A DNA stretch of 64,000 bases from assembly GCF_040412425.1 (NCBI RefSeq), contig NC_089743.1, forward strand, positions 86,945,971-87,009,970, in the 5' to 3' direction. Below are positions 46,901 through 58,105 of the stretch, piece after piece. The notes beneath the pieces were generated by a model. The model ran no database searches and had not been told where the DNA came from. It saw only the letters and a list, made by a program, of their open reading frames with translations. The position numbers and the translations under genes are program-made. Origin of the DNA: Macrobrachium rosenbergii. Taxonomy: Eukaryota; Arthropoda; Malacostraca; Decapoda; Palaemonidae. Positions within the stretch are counted from its first letter, which is position 1. The number at the start of each line of letters is the position of its first letter.

Positions 46901-48085
46901 TATGAATTTGGCATTACTGGATGTTATTTTCAACATTTCTTCAAATGCTGCCATAGAGTCACTGTTCCTTTCATCAAAACCATCACAGAGGAAGAGGCAG
47001 CGTGAACTTAGCACAGCAGATTTAACAAGGTCTTGGTCAAACTTGTTAAGTACACATTGTAGCCTTTCCTTGAGGAAGCTTTCAAGTGTGTTTGAGGTGT
47101 TTTCTCTAAATTCAAAGTAAAATACTAATAAGTAGCCGTCAAGACCAGGAAAATAGTCATGTTGCATATCAGTCCATTTCTCTCCAATCAAACGGAGCAA
47201 AGTGGTCTTCCCCATTCCAGCCTCACCTGATATAAGGACGACATCTGGATCATTGCCTTTTTGGTCTTTGAGACTGATGATGTCATTCTGAATAAAACTT
47301 ATTTCCTCAGAAAGAGGAAGTAAGCTGTGCAACACCTTTTCTGTTTCCATTTTAAGTGACACAGCAATATTACTAGGCTTTGTCAGCTGGCTTTGTGCCA
47401 GCCATCCCATTAAAGTGACCCTATATTTTGTCCTCCAGTCCTTCAAAAGTGTATCTTTTGCCTCACATTGGATATCTGCCTCACTCTGGCTCCAGAAAAC
47501 TTTGTGTTCTTCTTTCTGGATCTTATAATCCTCAGGATTGGTAGGATCCAGTGATTCACGCACTTTTGTTTTTAAGATCTCACTGATGGACTGGTCCACT
47601 TTCAGTCTCATGTCATTAAACTTTGTGCTTCGAGCAATGTCACCGGGATAGAGTCTTTCTGTTTCATTTAGGGCTTTTATTAGCTGCTGATGTAGAGCAG
47701 TCACTTTTGTTTCTAATTCCGACTTATTTAGCTCATGGTACTCATGACTGACTTCGTTTCTTTGGGATTTGACCTCTTTTAACAAATCAAACAGATTAGG
47801 ATCTAGAGATCTTACTTTAGAATATTCTAAGATAATGCTGTAGAGAAAAGTAATATCCTCCTCATCTAATGGTCTTCTTGCATCTATTTTCCGGCGGCTG
47901 AGTTTGTCAAGTTTCTTGTAGATACCAATGTCTAATAATTTCTCTTTGGTGGTGCTTTCCTGACTGGTTTCCTCAAGGATCACTTGTACGATAAAAGCCA
48001 TTACATCCCTTCCCTGCTCTTTCACGATATCCTCATAGCGGTAGGTGTGAATCTTCTTTATCATTCCTCGTGAGCTGCTTGCCAT
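43814..48085 (-). CDS. HEPN-NACHT domain protein (NLR/STAND-like), three exons, predicted 1000 aa
   Basis: Predicted exons are 48085-45553, 45258-44956 and 43980-43814. Both introns are GT-AG and keep phase 1, and the joined frame is 3003 bases with stop. Domains: an N-terminal HEPN-like helical domain (about residues 45-150) with R109-x4-H114 (QRNEVSHEY), like the DZIP3-type HEPN; a linker (150-280); NACHT (about 280-450) with Walker A GEAGMGKTT (287-295), Walker B LFLCDGFDE (364-372) and sensor FIVTTRP (394-400); then a long helical region and a C-terminal module from the two small exons. NACHT ATPases switch and oligomerise; HEPN domains with RX4-6H are often RNases. An innate-immune or antiviral role is inference. 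The start at 48085 (AGTACAATGG) lies 29 bases inside an exon with a strong acceptor (TTCTCTTACAG) at 48115-48125, so a further 5' exon is likely; the longer ATG at 48142 would be intronic. Surrounding DNA is transposon-rich. Confidence 0.85.
44956..45258 (-). CDS. Exon 2 of HEPN-NACHT gene
   Basis: The acceptor is TTTTTACAG|GTCTCTATG and the donor TTTTCCG|GTACGT. It is open in the phase required by exon 1 and codes for 101 residues, including KFSEIPDHGTLSCPLQFSG, FCGVFVDLNGYAG and YNLVFIIASRFSG. The beta-rich look (FCGVFVDL, YNLVFIIAS) suggests a compact alpha/beta module rather than LRRs. I do not recognise the fold. Confidence 0.75.
45553..48085 (-). CDS. Exon 1 (large) of HEPN-NACHT gene
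   Basis: This exon codes for residues 1-844 plus one base. It is a single uninterrupted frame with low stop chance over 2.5 kb. The donor is CATCTAT|GTAAGA at 45553/45552. Reading through the donor gives only 15 further residues to a stop at 45506, ending in a basic tail without conservation cues. The splice is preferred because the next exon restores the frame. Confidence 0.85.
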
Positions 48086-48142
48086 TGTACTTGGTATCCA
48101 AGAAGCCCCAATGTCTGTAAGAGAACAATAATAATACTTCAT

Positions 48143-49094
48143 CCTTCAAGGCTAATGGGCATCTGTTAAAGGATGATAAGGACTTTAACACACAAATAAA
48201 TTTTGCCACTACAATTACTGCTACAACTACGACTACCACTTACAACACATAAATTTTGCCATTACTATTACTACTACTACGACTACCACTTACTGAGTAC
48301 AAAATCAATCACTTCCTGGCAAATACTACGGATGGAAAAACCGTTAATGTGCATATTTAAAATTACATTTCTGTGACAGTACAGAATTCCTTAACTTTCA
48401 AAGAGATCTAATTACATTTGTCAAAAGAAATATAAATGAGAAGTAATCTTGAGACTCATTACTTAAATATACTTTCATCACCAGTCTTAACAGTGGCCAT
48501 AAAGGTTTTTCCCTAGGTCAGTATTAAGATTACCAAGTAAATGATCATGGATTACTTCTGAAGCAATATCACATTAGTCTCTCAAACAGCTAAAAACCAG
48601 TTTCCAATTGTTCCCAACTGTGTTGGAAGTTGTGGTAATTAATGCCTCTTCCACAATTCTGCATGCTGCAATATAATTGTTTTTCATAATTATTTGACTG
48701 TTACCAAATTACATTCTATGATTTTTGTTAAAACTATGAACCAATTTTAGCAATATTCCTGAAATGGTGCCATTTGATATAATGAAAAGGAGTAAAAATT
48801 GTGAGCCGCATTACTACAGTTGCGTGGTTACAGTCCTTCGAGTAGCAGCATTGAAAATACACCTTAAGAGCTTCAAACAACCATCCCCATACAAAGATGT
48901 AAAGACTACTAGTCTCTACTATATACCTATGGTAACTGAGCTGGTCTACCAGAACACTCTCACATCATGGATTGTATCTGCCTAATGGCTCTGCTGTGTG
49001 GGGAGCCATCAACTCATGTATTTGCTTCACCAACTAACCAGGGGGATAATGAACTGTCCTTTCCCCTATGTGTTGATTTAAGTAATGGGTGTTC
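48143..49094. other. Upstream region of the HEPN-NACHT gene, no gene recognised
   Basis: On the minus strand this is the intron or promoter side of the gene. A TAC/ACT-rich segment is duplicated (CTACGACTACCACTTAC at about 48225 and 48278). No confident upstream exon, TATA box or other ORF is seen. The first exon may lie anywhere to the right. Confidence 0.4.
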
Positions 49095-49345
49095 TTTCCA
49101 CAAGGGGTAGTTCCATCCATGCACCTCACTTGGTGCACTGTAGGCATTACTAAAGGTTGTTTGTAGCAACCCTTTGGCCATAGCTGCACACCCACTGCTT
49201 AGCCTTTTACTTAAACCTCCATTCCTGCTGCCTTTCTTCAATCTTGCTGTCCAACCAATCTAACTCACTCTTTCCACTGTCTTAAGTGCTGAATGGCCAA
49301 GGGGGCCCTGTTGCTTGGCTTGACAGCCTGAATTTCATAATCAAA
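49095..49345 (-). mobile_element. SINE-like repeat, family A, copy 4 (diverged)
   Basis: The sequence is the reverse complement of the copies at 10.7 and 12.6 kb: CAAGGGGTAGTTCCATCCAT, then GGTGCACTGTAGGCATTACT and further right CTTAAGTGCTGAATGGCCAA. It has more mismatches than the copies at 10-13 kb, so it is older. Confidence 0.75.
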
Positions 49346-52300
49346 CTATGAACATATTGTCACTCACCAGTATGGAGTGACTAATCCAAGTCTTGGAATT
49401 TGCAGGGTTAGCAGTGCCACTTGCTTTCCAAAATGTTTATACTTAGATGAGGATCATCCTTGGCCTACATACTTGATACAAATGAGCCCCTCAGATGTAT
49501 ATATGAAATCTCAACCTCACAAAAAGAAAGGCCTCTGCTCAAAGTTGCATTTTGGGAAGTGGAGCGTTCAGGGGTATGCCCATGAGGGGGTTCCTGTTGT
49601 CTAGCAATCATGCTAGATTCTCTCTAATCTCCACGCTCACAGAACAAGCTGGGAGGGAGAATCATTTAGAGCTAAGCAGTGCCACTTCAGATGTCACCAA
49701 TGTGAGTGCAGAGCAAATCACCTGTGCAGAGCAAGCTTCCTCAAATAACAGGTGGTAGAGACCCAGTGAAACCTAGCTGGTTGACAGGAAAAAACACCCA
49801 GGTGTTTTGTCTGATGCTCGAGGATGAGACCAGACTTGGTCATTCCATCTAGGCCCCGGTGTTATGACAAAAGTTAACAGGACATCTATTTACAGAAGTA
49901 ACTGCACATCTGAGGACACCGAACAAACTAGTCAACTAGATAATGTAGCATGTGTATACCATTCAAATGGGTCTAAGCTGAAAGCAAGGGTGGACACTCA
50001 TGCCAACACCTATGGGACCATTCTCCAGCCTAAAGCACAGAACTTTGAACTGGTAATCAGTTTTGCTGCAGACAAAGCAGCGGTACTTGCCAATTGCTCC
50101 AGTGCATACTCAGTCAACTCATACAACTTCCTATGTTTGGGAATGTCCAAACTAGTAGATGGTTTAGGTTAATGGGTGGGTACATGTGCAATCATGCAAA
50201 TGCAACCCCAGGATGGGGAGCAGCATGACTGCAGGCAAACAGATCTTCCATGTGGAGACCTATTGCTTGTGAACTCCAGATTGCATATTCAGTTTAGGGA
50301 CCTTGAATGCATGGGATAAGAAGTCAGTGTTAGCTCAACCGGGTGAAACATGAGTGGAAGAGCAGGGAAAAGTCTTCTTGTCTGAGATAATGGATTAGGA
50401 TATGTTACCAAGTTTACTCAGTAAGACTTATGCCAGTCCTATTTAGAGTGTCCAGGTCACCCATGGGTGAACCAACACCATCACTATAAAGTGCCTGGGA
50501 AGGCCTCCTGTTCAAAGTCCTGTGGGGCTTCTTTTGAGAGGTCTTCTGGGAATTCTTCTTTTTGGTCAGAAAGATAAAGATTAGGAGGAGGACGAGGAAG
50601 CACTCGACAACAATGAACCCCTGGCTCAAGTCTCCCCTAGCGAGGAAACTGGTCTAGGCTGGGTTTGTTGTTGATATCATCAAAGAGCATTGGTTGATGC
50701 TTATAGGTCATCTCACAGAATAGTGGGGAAGTGGCTTGTTTGATTGCTGGATGGCAGGGAATCCTCTGATTAGCAGATTAGACTGTTAACCTGATCCAAA
50801 GTACCTCAAGCAGGCTGCAACCAAAGCAATCAGAACAGCTGCCTCACTATCTGAGTGAATCGTAAAGACAGTGCTAGTGACAGTTGCAGTTAACAAAGGG
50901 CCAGACATTACTTCCCTGAGATCATTAAACTCACAAAGAGTCACATGATTTCTGTACCAAGTCTGCTAAAGGGATATTGACCAGAGAAATAATCTTCCAG
51001 AATTAAACAGACTCCCCACGGCAAGAATGGGATTCTTCCCCCAAAGAGAAGCTGACACACCAATTGCCCCAGTGAGCTCTCTCAGATTGTGGACATGAAC
51101 TATCGAAGCTAATAGTGTGGATTGCAGAATAATATAATTTGTGGTAGTCATAACTGCTCAAAATCATGGTCCATCAATCCAAAGAATTTCATATTATATA
51201 AATTTTTAGGTCAACTCATAATCTATCAAAATCATGGGTAAAATTCACCACAAATACTTCCGGAGAGGCACTGGTGAAGAGCCATTGAACTCACTGTACA
51301 CTGGGACAGTTGGTTGAGCATTTATTCTGTCTGTGAAGACATGAGCAGGCTTTGAGTGTGCTCACACATGGTACAGAGAATGACCATGCACTGGGCCATC
51401 AGGTTACCATGTACACATACTCTGAAGCCCACACACACACACACACACACACAAAGAGTAACATTGGCTCTACTATATGTATGGTTGATAAACCTGCTCA
51501 GGACTGCAGTATACAATCAGTAAGGAAGATACCAGTCAAAACCACAAGCCCTGTTAGACTCATGCCCAGAACATATTCCTGAGCCCAGGTTGACTTACCC
51601 ATACAACTCCCTGTTTGATAATGACCGAACTAGAAGAGGGTATTGGTGAATAGGTTCAAGAGCTGTCATGCACACAACCATAGGGCCACTGACAAGCCAC
51701 AAACTGATTAAGGAGTGGCATGGCTGTGTGCAAACATTGTCCCAGTATTGGTGAAAATTGCAAGGAGACCTTTCACATGAGAATACATCTGTACATTCAC
51801 CACTCACAATCCAAGAACCATACATGCACTGAAGATGTTGGAAGAACAGGGAGCATTCCTCATGTCCAGGGCAGAGCAGGCAGGGATGGGGTCTAGAGGG
51901 TGCTCAGTAAGACCCAAGCCAACCCTGCCAATAGTGGATGAGTCTGTGTGGCAAAATAATGCCCCCTGCAGGAGACAGGGAAAGCACTCACTGGAAACCA
52001 AACAGGACTTCTTGTAAGAGGTCTTTTTGGACTTCCTTGTTTTTCTCTTCCTATTGGAGGAAAATAAGGAAGAGGATGAGGAGAGCGAGGAAAAGCTTGA
52101 CGATGATGATGAGGAGGAGGAGGAGGGGGAGGAGAAAGGAAAGCACTTGTGCTTCCTCTCATTGCCCCAAGCACGTTTTACTCTCCTCTGAAGTTGTGAC
52201 AGTTGCTGGTGCCATTGGGGCACATCGTTGAAGTCACAACTGCTACTGGAAGCACAAAAGTATTGACCTCCTATTGGTCGCACCAACTGCAGATGGTACC
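49346..52300. other. Decayed repeat-like region with Ser/Lys-rich remnants
   Basis: Two diverged copies of one segment lie at 50418-50640 and 51905-52130. On the minus strand both give a basic stretch (KKKNSQKTSQKKPHR; KRKTRKSKKTSYKKS), and the right one has a long Ser run (SSSSSSSSSS, about 52080-52130). This resembles the Lys/Ser block of the DIRS gag at 29.2 kb, so gag-derived sequence is possible. Open frames of 102 codons (49864-50172, plus) and 160 codons (51804-52286, minus) show no domain. A (CA)n run is at 51431-51453. Confidence 0.35.
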
Positions 52301-52416
52301 ACTCAATGCAGCATGATTAAGTTAAGGATTCTACTGGTTTTGCTGCTATTTTCAGATGAAGATTTCCCCATGGCAGCAGTGCTCTTGCTCAATATTATGT
52401 GATTACTGCTTACAAA

Positions 52417-52419
<3 letters not shown>

Positions 52420-52477
<58 letters not shown>
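52420..52477. repeat. (CT)n microsatellite
   Basis: About 28 CT units without interruption. A second, CA-rich simple repeat follows at 52508-52542. Confidence 0.97.
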
Positions 52478-52480
<3 letters not shown>

Positions 52481-52795
52481 GGACAATAAAAATCAAAGTT
52501 TTGTAATAAAACACAACAAACACACACACACATACACACACAAAAGTGGGCACTAAGAGGAAGCAAGCCCAAAGGAACAAATGTCATAACAGGAAGTGTT
52601 ACAAAAAAAAACTCCAGGGTTAGCACATATAGCAGAAAAAGAAGATTCCTATATTATCACCAAAAAACTGAATTTATCAAAACTAGTTTTTGTACAAGCT
52701 TTCGCAGCAGACTTATCATCCTAACAGAACACGATGTGCCCTTGTAAATTCCACCTTGTATATAAACAAAAAACAGTGTATGTATATATATACAG

Positions 52796-52798
<3 letters not shown>

Positions 52799-52862
<64 letters not shown>
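52799..52862. repeat. (TA)n microsatellite
   Basis: About 32 TA units ending directly where the PLE fragment begins. Confidence 0.98.
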
Positions 52863-52864
<2 letters not shown>

Positions 52865-52865
<1 letters not shown>

Positions 52866-53600
52866 AAAATCCACGTAAGAATTATATGCAAGTGTCCCAT
52901 TTATTCACGACCAAAATTTCTACCGTGAATTGAAGTTGTTAGTTGAGAAATTTTTACCTGCAATTGAATTAAAGCTAATACCCTGCAACCCAATGAATAT
53001 TAGATCTCTATTTAAACATAAGGAAAAACTCGATCCACTAATGACCTCAGGAGTCGTATATCTATATAACTGCCCTAGATGTAATCTTGGGAAGTACGTC
53101 GGCTCCACACGGAGGTTAGGCTACTCAAAGTGAGATTTGACTCTCATCGAGGCGTTAGCTATAGAACAGGTGTCAAATTGACTAATCCTGAATTTTCATA
53201 TATACGTGAACAGAGAAATGTAGATCTGACATAAATTACAAAGATCTTAAAACAATAGGCCAAACTCCTAACGAATAATATTTTGCAATCTTAGAATCAC
53301 TCTTCATTAAACAACTAGTTCCACAGTCTTCCTCAACACCTCAACCCGGCCGGAATTGTCCCTCGGTCTGTGACTTCAGCACCTTATGGTAGTCACTCCT
53401 CCCTATCCTTTGTACTTGACATTTATATTATTTGTATATTTTTTTAATAATTTTTAGTCCGAGTTTGTTATTTTAACTTTTGTCCTCTCTTTTTATAGCT
53501 TGAAAATGGGACTTTTTACGTCTTGAAACGTTGCAGCAGTAATAAAGTACTTTGAAAAGGAATAAAGGACTGATCCTTCACCCTACACCTATTGATTATA
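52865..53600 (+). mobile_element. Penelope-like element, 5'-truncated (GIY-YIG and 3' end)
   Basis: The open stretch 52930-53130 has NPMNIRSLFKHKEKLDPLMT, GVVYLYNCPRCNLGKYVGST and RRLGYS. This is the PLE GIY-YIG nuclease start, with an intact CPRC zinc knuckle and YVGST. After a frameshift DSHRGVSYRTGVKLTNPE-like words continue to about 53220, and LESLFIKQLVPQSS closes the domain near 53330. The 3' part has a degenerate hammerhead-like motif (53499-53531) and ends in (TA)n at 53604. RT is absent. Confidence 0.85.
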
Positions 53601-53602
53601 CA

Positions 53603-53712
<110 letters not shown>

Positions 53713-53859
53713 CTGGAGTCGTTGGAAGGTAACTTGTGTCGAGGATCGAGACACGCAGTTCTGATCCATTTATCACTTATAAATTCCCTTCGTTGATAAT
53801 TCCCCATCGGGGATATTCCAGTAGCGTGAATTGGATATTAAACATTTGTAGCTTCATGA

Positions 53860-53862
<3 letters not shown>

Positions 53863-53940
<78 letters not shown>
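53863..53940. repeat. (TA)n microsatellite
   Basis: About 38 TA units followed by a short TG run. No element end is recognised beside it. Confidence 0.97.
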
Positions 53941-53945
<5 letters not shown>

Positions 53946-54261
53946 AAATGTGTATTTCTAACCTGCACAGCCTTTGAGAGAACACCTCCCAATTTCTTAT
54001 AACTCTTATTTGCTTGGAAAGCAAAGAAAAATCACTGCTATGTTGCTCCATTTATAAACTGCAAACAACTGTTTCAGGTATTACCTTACAGCATTCTACC
54101 TCCAAAGAAAGTACCAGTAAGAGCTGCAATGCAATGTTCACTGTTTCAGCAACCACAGGCTGCATAAAGCCATCCTCCAGGCGAACTGCTTCACTGCCTC
54201 TGATAAATCATCTGGGGTGTCTTCTTGTCATGCACATCCACAAAATGCTGGTGTACATTAT

Positions 54262-54340
54262 TATTATTATTAAAGTAGTTTAACCAGACCACTGAGCTGA
54301 CTCTCAGCTCTCATAGGGCTGGCCCGAAGGATTTGATTAA
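54262..54340 (-). mobile_element. tRNA-derived SINE, family B, copy 3 (3' fragment)
   Basis: TTTAACCAGACCACTGAGCT and AGGGCTGGCCCGAAGGATTT match the 3' part of the copies at 30.8 and 33.4 kb. Only about 65 bases are present. The other parts, including the tRNA head, are missing. An (ATT)n run precedes it. Confidence 0.8.
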
Positions 54341-54434
54341 AATACTAGTACAGCCCCACTGTTGCTAGGGGCTTGAGATCTTGTCCTCAGGCAGTCACAC
54401 CGTTCTCTATGTAGCTTATACCCAGAAGTTTCCT

Positions 54435-54856
<422 letters not shown>

Positions 54857-55443
54857 AGATTTCATTTTATTTTTATTTGTATTTAGTCTTAACATTTCTG
54901 CAGGTGAGTGGAAGTCAATCAACTTCATGTTCGTATGTAAAAGGTGGCATGTGAGTGAAGAATGAAATAATTACAGGCCTGTCTCTTTTCCAGGACTCTC
55001 TCAGATAGATGAAATTTCTGTTCGAACTCCGACTGTCTGTTTTCTCTTTTAGATCATGGACGTGATGTAACAGTATTCCATGAAATCAAAAATGCTCATG
55101 GAAACGAAATTAACACAAAAAAAACCACGTGTATTTAGCTTGACGATGCTATAACCCTGATCTCTGGTTTGCTCGTTTCATAATAATAATATATGTATAA
55201 TTATATGTATACATATATGTATACAAAAAAGCACATGTAAAAAGAAGAAGAGGCATTCACCCTCACTTTCTGTCATGCCTGTACCATAATCACAAATACT
55301 GCTACTCCTGATATTAACTCTTTGGACCTTCTGATCATAGAACTAACACGTTTATATTTTATTTTCCTAAAGCTCTTCCAGATATCAGAATAAATATCCT
55401 CTCCCTATCACAGAACGAACACGTTCATATTTAATTTAATATA

Positions 55444-55448
<5 letters not shown>

Positions 55449-55494
<46 letters not shown>

Positions 55495-55520
55495 TATAGA
55501 TATATATATATATATGTATG

Positions 55521-55606
<86 letters not shown>
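55449..55606. repeat. (TA)n microsatellite at PLE 3' end
   Basis: About 75 TA units with a few GA and TG interruptions (around 55491-55520). It adjoins the 3' end of the minus-strand PLE. Confidence 0.98.
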
Positions 55607-55607
<1 letters not shown>

Positions 55608-55693
55608 CGGTAAGGCTATTCCTCAGCAGTACAAAACCAGAAGGCGTAGAAGAAGACAGCATGGAACATAATTCACTTTATTCTTACAGCGAC

Positions 55694-55719
55694 GTTTCGA
55701 GACCCATGTCTCATCATCC
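55694..55719 (-). ncRNA. Hammerhead-like ribozyme motif at PLE 3' region
   Basis: On the minus strand GGATGAT leads to the stem GAGAC / GTCTC with loop ATGG and then GAAAC. The order matches the hammerhead-like motifs at 40.3 and 42.6 kb, but the CUGAUGA box is degraded (C to A or shifted). An AATAAAG follows about 15 bases later, as in the other PLE copies. Confidence 0.45.
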
Positions 55720-56347
55720 AGGCTAAAATGAAAGATAAAAAACTGATAAACAACACAGCACAACAAATTTTTTTTTGCTGACACGCAAAACACATTGAAT
55801 AAAGCAAAGCAAAGTAAGATACAACATTGAAATAAAAATTACTCCACAAGAAAAGAAACACAATTAAAATTAAGTGTAGTTAAAAAGATACCTTGTCTCA
55901 ACTGGAGTTCAGTTGCTTTATGAAAAATATACCGAAAGTAAACAAGAAGAAGGGCGTGGTTTAAGCTATGTGCAAGGGAACAGAGGAAGAGTGGTTGTTT
56001 AAGGTGGGAACTGGTTTCTTTATAGATAGAGATTCTAATATTGGAAGGTGGTGTTCATATGGACTTGATAATATCTTGAAATCCTTACAACTTATATTAT
56101 TTTACAAAATTCCCCATGATTCCTAATGTTAGATAGTACTGGGTTGGATAGTTTACACCCTGTACGAAAACTAATGCCCATATGTGCATCACATCTCACC
56201 TTAAGCAAGTGTTGCCAATGTACAGTAAGTCTGCCTATTGCATCGGCAGCAAGTATAAATATAGACAACACCACCGGACTGCGTTAAGGGAGGTAATCCC
56301 TCTTTATTATTATGACGCAACATACTACCAATAGTCCTGGGGTTCAC

Positions 56348-57073
56348 TCAGACAAACTTGACATCAACAGCCGGAAAATAATTAGTTAAAATTCTCCTTA
56401 AGTGAGGTAAGAAAGAGGTGTCATGCATATAAGGAAATCGTATATAGAACTTGAGTTTATGGGCCAAATGTATTGCTGCTGGTGGATGAGATGAAATATC
56501 CAGCGTTTTCCTGACATATTTCATAAAGAGATTAGGAGGATAACAATTTGATTTAAAATAGTCGTAAAGGATTCCGATTTCTTTGTGGAAAAGACTCCAA
56601 TCAGAGGTTAATGTCATGGGTCTGTGGAGGAGGGTAGACAAAGAATTTAATTTAAAATTGAAAAAGCAAAAACTATAAAAGTTAAGACCAAGGCCTGTGA
56701 AAGTTGCCTTTCGAAAAATACCTGTGTGAAAACGGTCGTCATCACGGATGACAATCTTATCTAAGAAAGGCAGCTGATTATTGTTTTCCAATTCATATGT
56801 ACATTTAATGTTGGAATGTAAAGAATTGGAATATTGTAAGAACGTATCACAATGCAAATGGTCCTTAAAAAGAACAAAAGTGTCATCCACGTATCGGCGA
56901 TAGAATAAGGGTTTAAAAGAAGAGGGACAACTGTCCAGCAGCTCACTCTCAAATTTGCGCATAAAAATGTTAGCGAATGTGGAACTCAGTGGGTTACCCA
57001 TGCCCACACCCTCAACTTGCACAGATACCTCATCATTAAAAACAAAGGAAGTGTCCCGCACTGCCAACTCCAA
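56348..57073 (-). pseudogene. PLE reverse transcriptase, C-terminal two-thirds (open frame, 241 aa)
   Basis: An uninterrupted 241-codon frame covers RT motifs B to E: VGMGNPLSSTFANIFM (B), FYRRYVDDTFVLFK with the catalytic YVDD (C), NNQLPFLDKIVIRD (D) and RKATFTGLGLNFYS (E). The thumb follows (LLHRPMTLTSDWSLFHKEIG). The start Met is internal to the domain: motif A is missing because the element is cut off at 57091. The catalytic pair is intact, so this copy is younger than the one at 41 kb, but it is still not a complete enzyme. The frame stops before GIY-YIG. Confidence 0.9.
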
Positions 57074-57104
57074 TAACTTGTTAAAATCATGAATTCAAAA
57101 GTAG

Positions 57105-57480
57105 CATTTTGTGTCAGGATTCCGATGTAGTCATGGCTAGCTTTGACGTAGAATCTTTATTTACTAATATACCCGTGGAGGAAACAATTGAATACATCTT
57201 GGAGACTATTTTTACTGAGGATGAATGTGTTCACCATGGTTTTAACCGTCATGATTTTAAGAAGTTATTGGAGTTGGCAGTGCGGGACTTTGCCTTTGTT
57301 CTTAATGATGAGGTATACTCGTATGTGCAAGTTGAGGGTGTGGACATGGGTAACCCACTGAGTTGCACATTCGCTAACATGTTTATGCGCAAATTTGAGA
57401 GTGAGCTGCTGGGCAGTTGTCCCTCTTCTGTGCATATATCCAAAAAAAAAAAACCCCTTCATGAATATTCTGAGGCCTGA
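57105..57480 (+). pseudogene. PLE reverse transcriptase fragment, inverted copy
   Basis: The 123-codon frame starts CQDSDVVMASFDVESLFTNI (motif A region) and continues with FKKLLELAVRDFAFVLNDEV, GVDMGNPLSCTFANMFMRKF (motif B) and ELLGSCPSS. It ends at about 57430, where the sequence turns to poly-A-like KKKK. The part from LLELAVRD onward repeats, in opposite direction, 57091-56920. The two copies meet head to head with about 13 bases between. Confidence 0.9.
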
Positions 57481-58020
57481 AAATCGAATCCCAAGTACAT
57501 GTGAAAATAAATCATGTCTATTTTCATTAAGCTAGAAAATCAAAGAGTGGTGCAAATCCATTTCAAATTTTTTTCAAGTCAGAATACTGGAGCCTGGGTA
57601 TAAGGAAGACCCAAAATCCCCTTATACATATTAAAGATATAAAAGCAGACGCCAGGGAGGTTTAAAACCAAAATCCATTAGATTTTTAAAACCAAAAAAT
57701 GATATCAAATCAAAGATGTATTTCAAAATGTCAACCCAATGGAAGATATAACACCAGCATCCTCTTAAGAGTTGTTCCAAGCCAAAAAGTCTGAGTTTGT
57801 TGGGATATGAGACCCAGATCTAGTCAAGGATTTCTTTAAGACCGAAATCAAAGCTCTGGGGGATATAAAACATAAATCCCATTATATATCAAATCAAACC
57901 AGAAAACTGGCCCTGTAGCGATGCAAAAAAAAAAAAAAAATAAACTCCTTACAGGTATAAGCCTTTGATAACCTTTGGAGAGTTTGCTAAGCCACAAAAT
58001 ACAGGCATGAAGAAATGTAT
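57481..58020. other. Gene-free stretch
   Basis: No ORF or known repeat. Words such as ATATAAAACC..AATCCC..TTA recur loosely (57650, 57740, 57855), perhaps an old tandem repeat. An A16-17 run is at 57925-57941. Confidence 0.4.
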
Positions 58021-58028
58021 ACACACAC

Positions 58029-58030
<2 letters not shown>

Positions 58031-58102
<72 letters not shown>
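58031..58102. repeat. (TA)n microsatellite
   Basis: About 35 TA units preceded by a short CA run, next to the tRNA-like inverted pair. Confidence 0.98.

Positions 58103-58105
<3 letters not shown>

Larger units (their letters stand above)
55612..57091 (-). mobile_element. Penelope-like element (RT, GIY-YIG, 3' end)
   Basis: On the minus strand a long RT open stretch (57073-56348) is followed by a frameshifted GIY-YIG region (about 56275-56092) with KVRCDAHMGISFRTGCKLSN and SNIRNHGEFCK. A hammerhead-like motif (55694-55719) follows, and the 3' end lies at the (TA)n tract. The 5' part stops at about 57091, where an inverted copy of the same element begins. Confidence 0.9.

Noticed and set aside
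48086..48142. Start codon at 48142 (19 residues longer) for the HEPN-NACHT protein
   Set aside because: The extra residues MKYYYCSLT are read from a typical polypyrimidine tract and acceptor (TTCTCTTACAG), so they are probably intronic.
51804..52286. 160-codon minus-strand Ser-rich frame as a gene
   Set aside because: Mostly low complexity with no domain; a diverged second copy nearby suggests repeat origin.
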